The notes beneath the pieces were generated by a model that was not told where the DNA came from, made no database searches, and saw only the letters and a list, made by a program, of their open reading frames with translations. 64,000 nt of DNA. Source: Gadus chalcogrammus (lineage: Eukaryota; Chordata; Actinopteri; Gadiformes; Gadidae). This document shows, one piece after another, positions 63,901 through 64,000 of this stretch. Location of the stretch: contig NC_079428.1 of assembly GCF_026213295.1 (NCBI RefSeq), positions 4,306,060-4,370,059 on the forward strand. The letters run 5' to 3'. A program made the position numbers and the translations under genes. Position 1 is the first letter of the stretch; each line of letters starts with the position of its first letter.

Positions 63901-64000
63901 GTGGTACTGACTGTGGATCCGATTGCTATAGAGCTCATCATTGGGGTGCTAGGGGTTGATCCAGCTGCTGTAGTGCTGATCATTGTGGTACTAGCGGTGG
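57934..64000 (-). CDS. gene D: multi-module DOMON and Ser/Thr-repeat protein, 5' end outside window
   Basis: Exons seen: beyond 64000 to 62502, 62324-62136, 62029-61934, 61817-61682, 61541-59944, 59763-59575, 59466-59371, 59254-59119, 58977-58813, 57977-57934. Every junction has GT/AG sites and consistent phase. Layout: repeat, DOMON, linker with repeat, DOMON, linker, hydrophobic tail [14 protein letters not shown]. Each DOMON module (CDPSVTTCYFVSAQQTEG, FSLSGESEGYIAVAL, GGGDITYICANN, DGTTIQCTFTATVPD) uses three exons of 189, 96 and 136 nt. The repeats are 14-residue MMSSTAAGSTASTP units, unlike the Thr3-Ala3 of A-C. The 1,598-nt middle exon starts like exon 6 (VARVQTPVLDISDAS) and ends like exon 2 (TPVEALL). 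Probably a surface mucin-like protein; the signal peptide lies outside the window. Confidence 0.85.
58150..58520. repeat. intron 6 minisatellite of gene D
   Basis: 24-bp-type units (CAGCCTAGCTAGAGTTTAG) homologous to those in A, B and C. The orphan copy at 50030-51260 is the closest match. Confidence 0.85.
59985..61420 (-). repeat. 42-bp coding tandem array, gene D middle exon
   Basis: About 33 units of 42 bp; plus-strand landmark GAGCTCATCATTGGGGTACT. Each encodes a 14-residue Met-Met-Ser-Ser-x-Ala-x-Gly-Ser-Thr-x-Ser-Thr-Pro unit. Variants alternate Thr-Ala-Ala and Ile-Ala-Thr. Confidence 0.93.
62625..64000 (-). repeat. 42-bp coding tandem array, gene D upstream exon
   Basis: Same 14-residue unit as 59985-61420, continuing past the window end. 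A block around 62990-63300 recurs about 350 bp later (63340-63610). Confidence 0.92.

Overview
This is a eukaryotic window, almost certainly from a teleost fish. It has spliced genes with GT/AG introns, many hAT, L2 and DIRS-type elements, very long CA/GT microsatellites and abundant minisatellites. The microsatellite density would suit a cod-like (gadiform) fish, but that is inference. There is no operon structure, CRISPR array, or rRNA or tRNA gene that I can see.

Positions 1-13,000 are mostly intergenic: microsatellites, a TTAA-flanked MITE, two copies of another palindromic MITE, two 5'-truncated L2 LINEs, a hAT remnant, and a few exon-like blocks on the minus strand (1337-4736) of a gene I do not recognise.

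Positions 13,370-64,000 hold a tandem cluster of one gene family, all on the minus strand. I call the members A (13373-18190), B (26699-40464), C (52455-55572) and D (57934 to beyond the window end). Splice sites and phases assemble into one architecture: 5'UTR exon; exon 2 with a signal peptide and a huge Thr/Ala-rich tandem repeat; exons 3-5 with a DOMON domain like the one in fish ferric-chelate-reductase-1-like proteins; exon 6 with a Thr/Ser linker; and a 44-nt exon 7 encoding only a hydrophobic tail, as expected for a GPI-anchor signal. The products look like secreted, probably heavily O-glycosylated, membrane-anchored mucin-like proteins.

The copies differ in DOMON number. A and C have one. 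D has at least two, joined by an exon that begins as exon 6 and ends as exon 2. B has none: its exon 2 repeat runs directly into the tail of exon 6, giving one 11.9-kb coding exon and a predicted protein of about 3,970 residues. B and D are the deletion and duplication products expected from unequal exchange between the Thr-rich parts of exon 2 and exon 6. B has also lost the start codon and TATA-like box used by A and C.

Between the genes lie a 2.28-kb duplicated hAT-derived block (19288-23500), hAT insertions with clear 8-bp target duplications in two introns of B, a DIRS-type element (45350-48712) with gag and tyrosine recombinase but no reverse transcriptase, and orphan terminal exons of the family (49816-49859, 57339-57385) that mark earlier duplications. 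The hAT copy 3' of both B and C shows that these two are the more recent duplicates.
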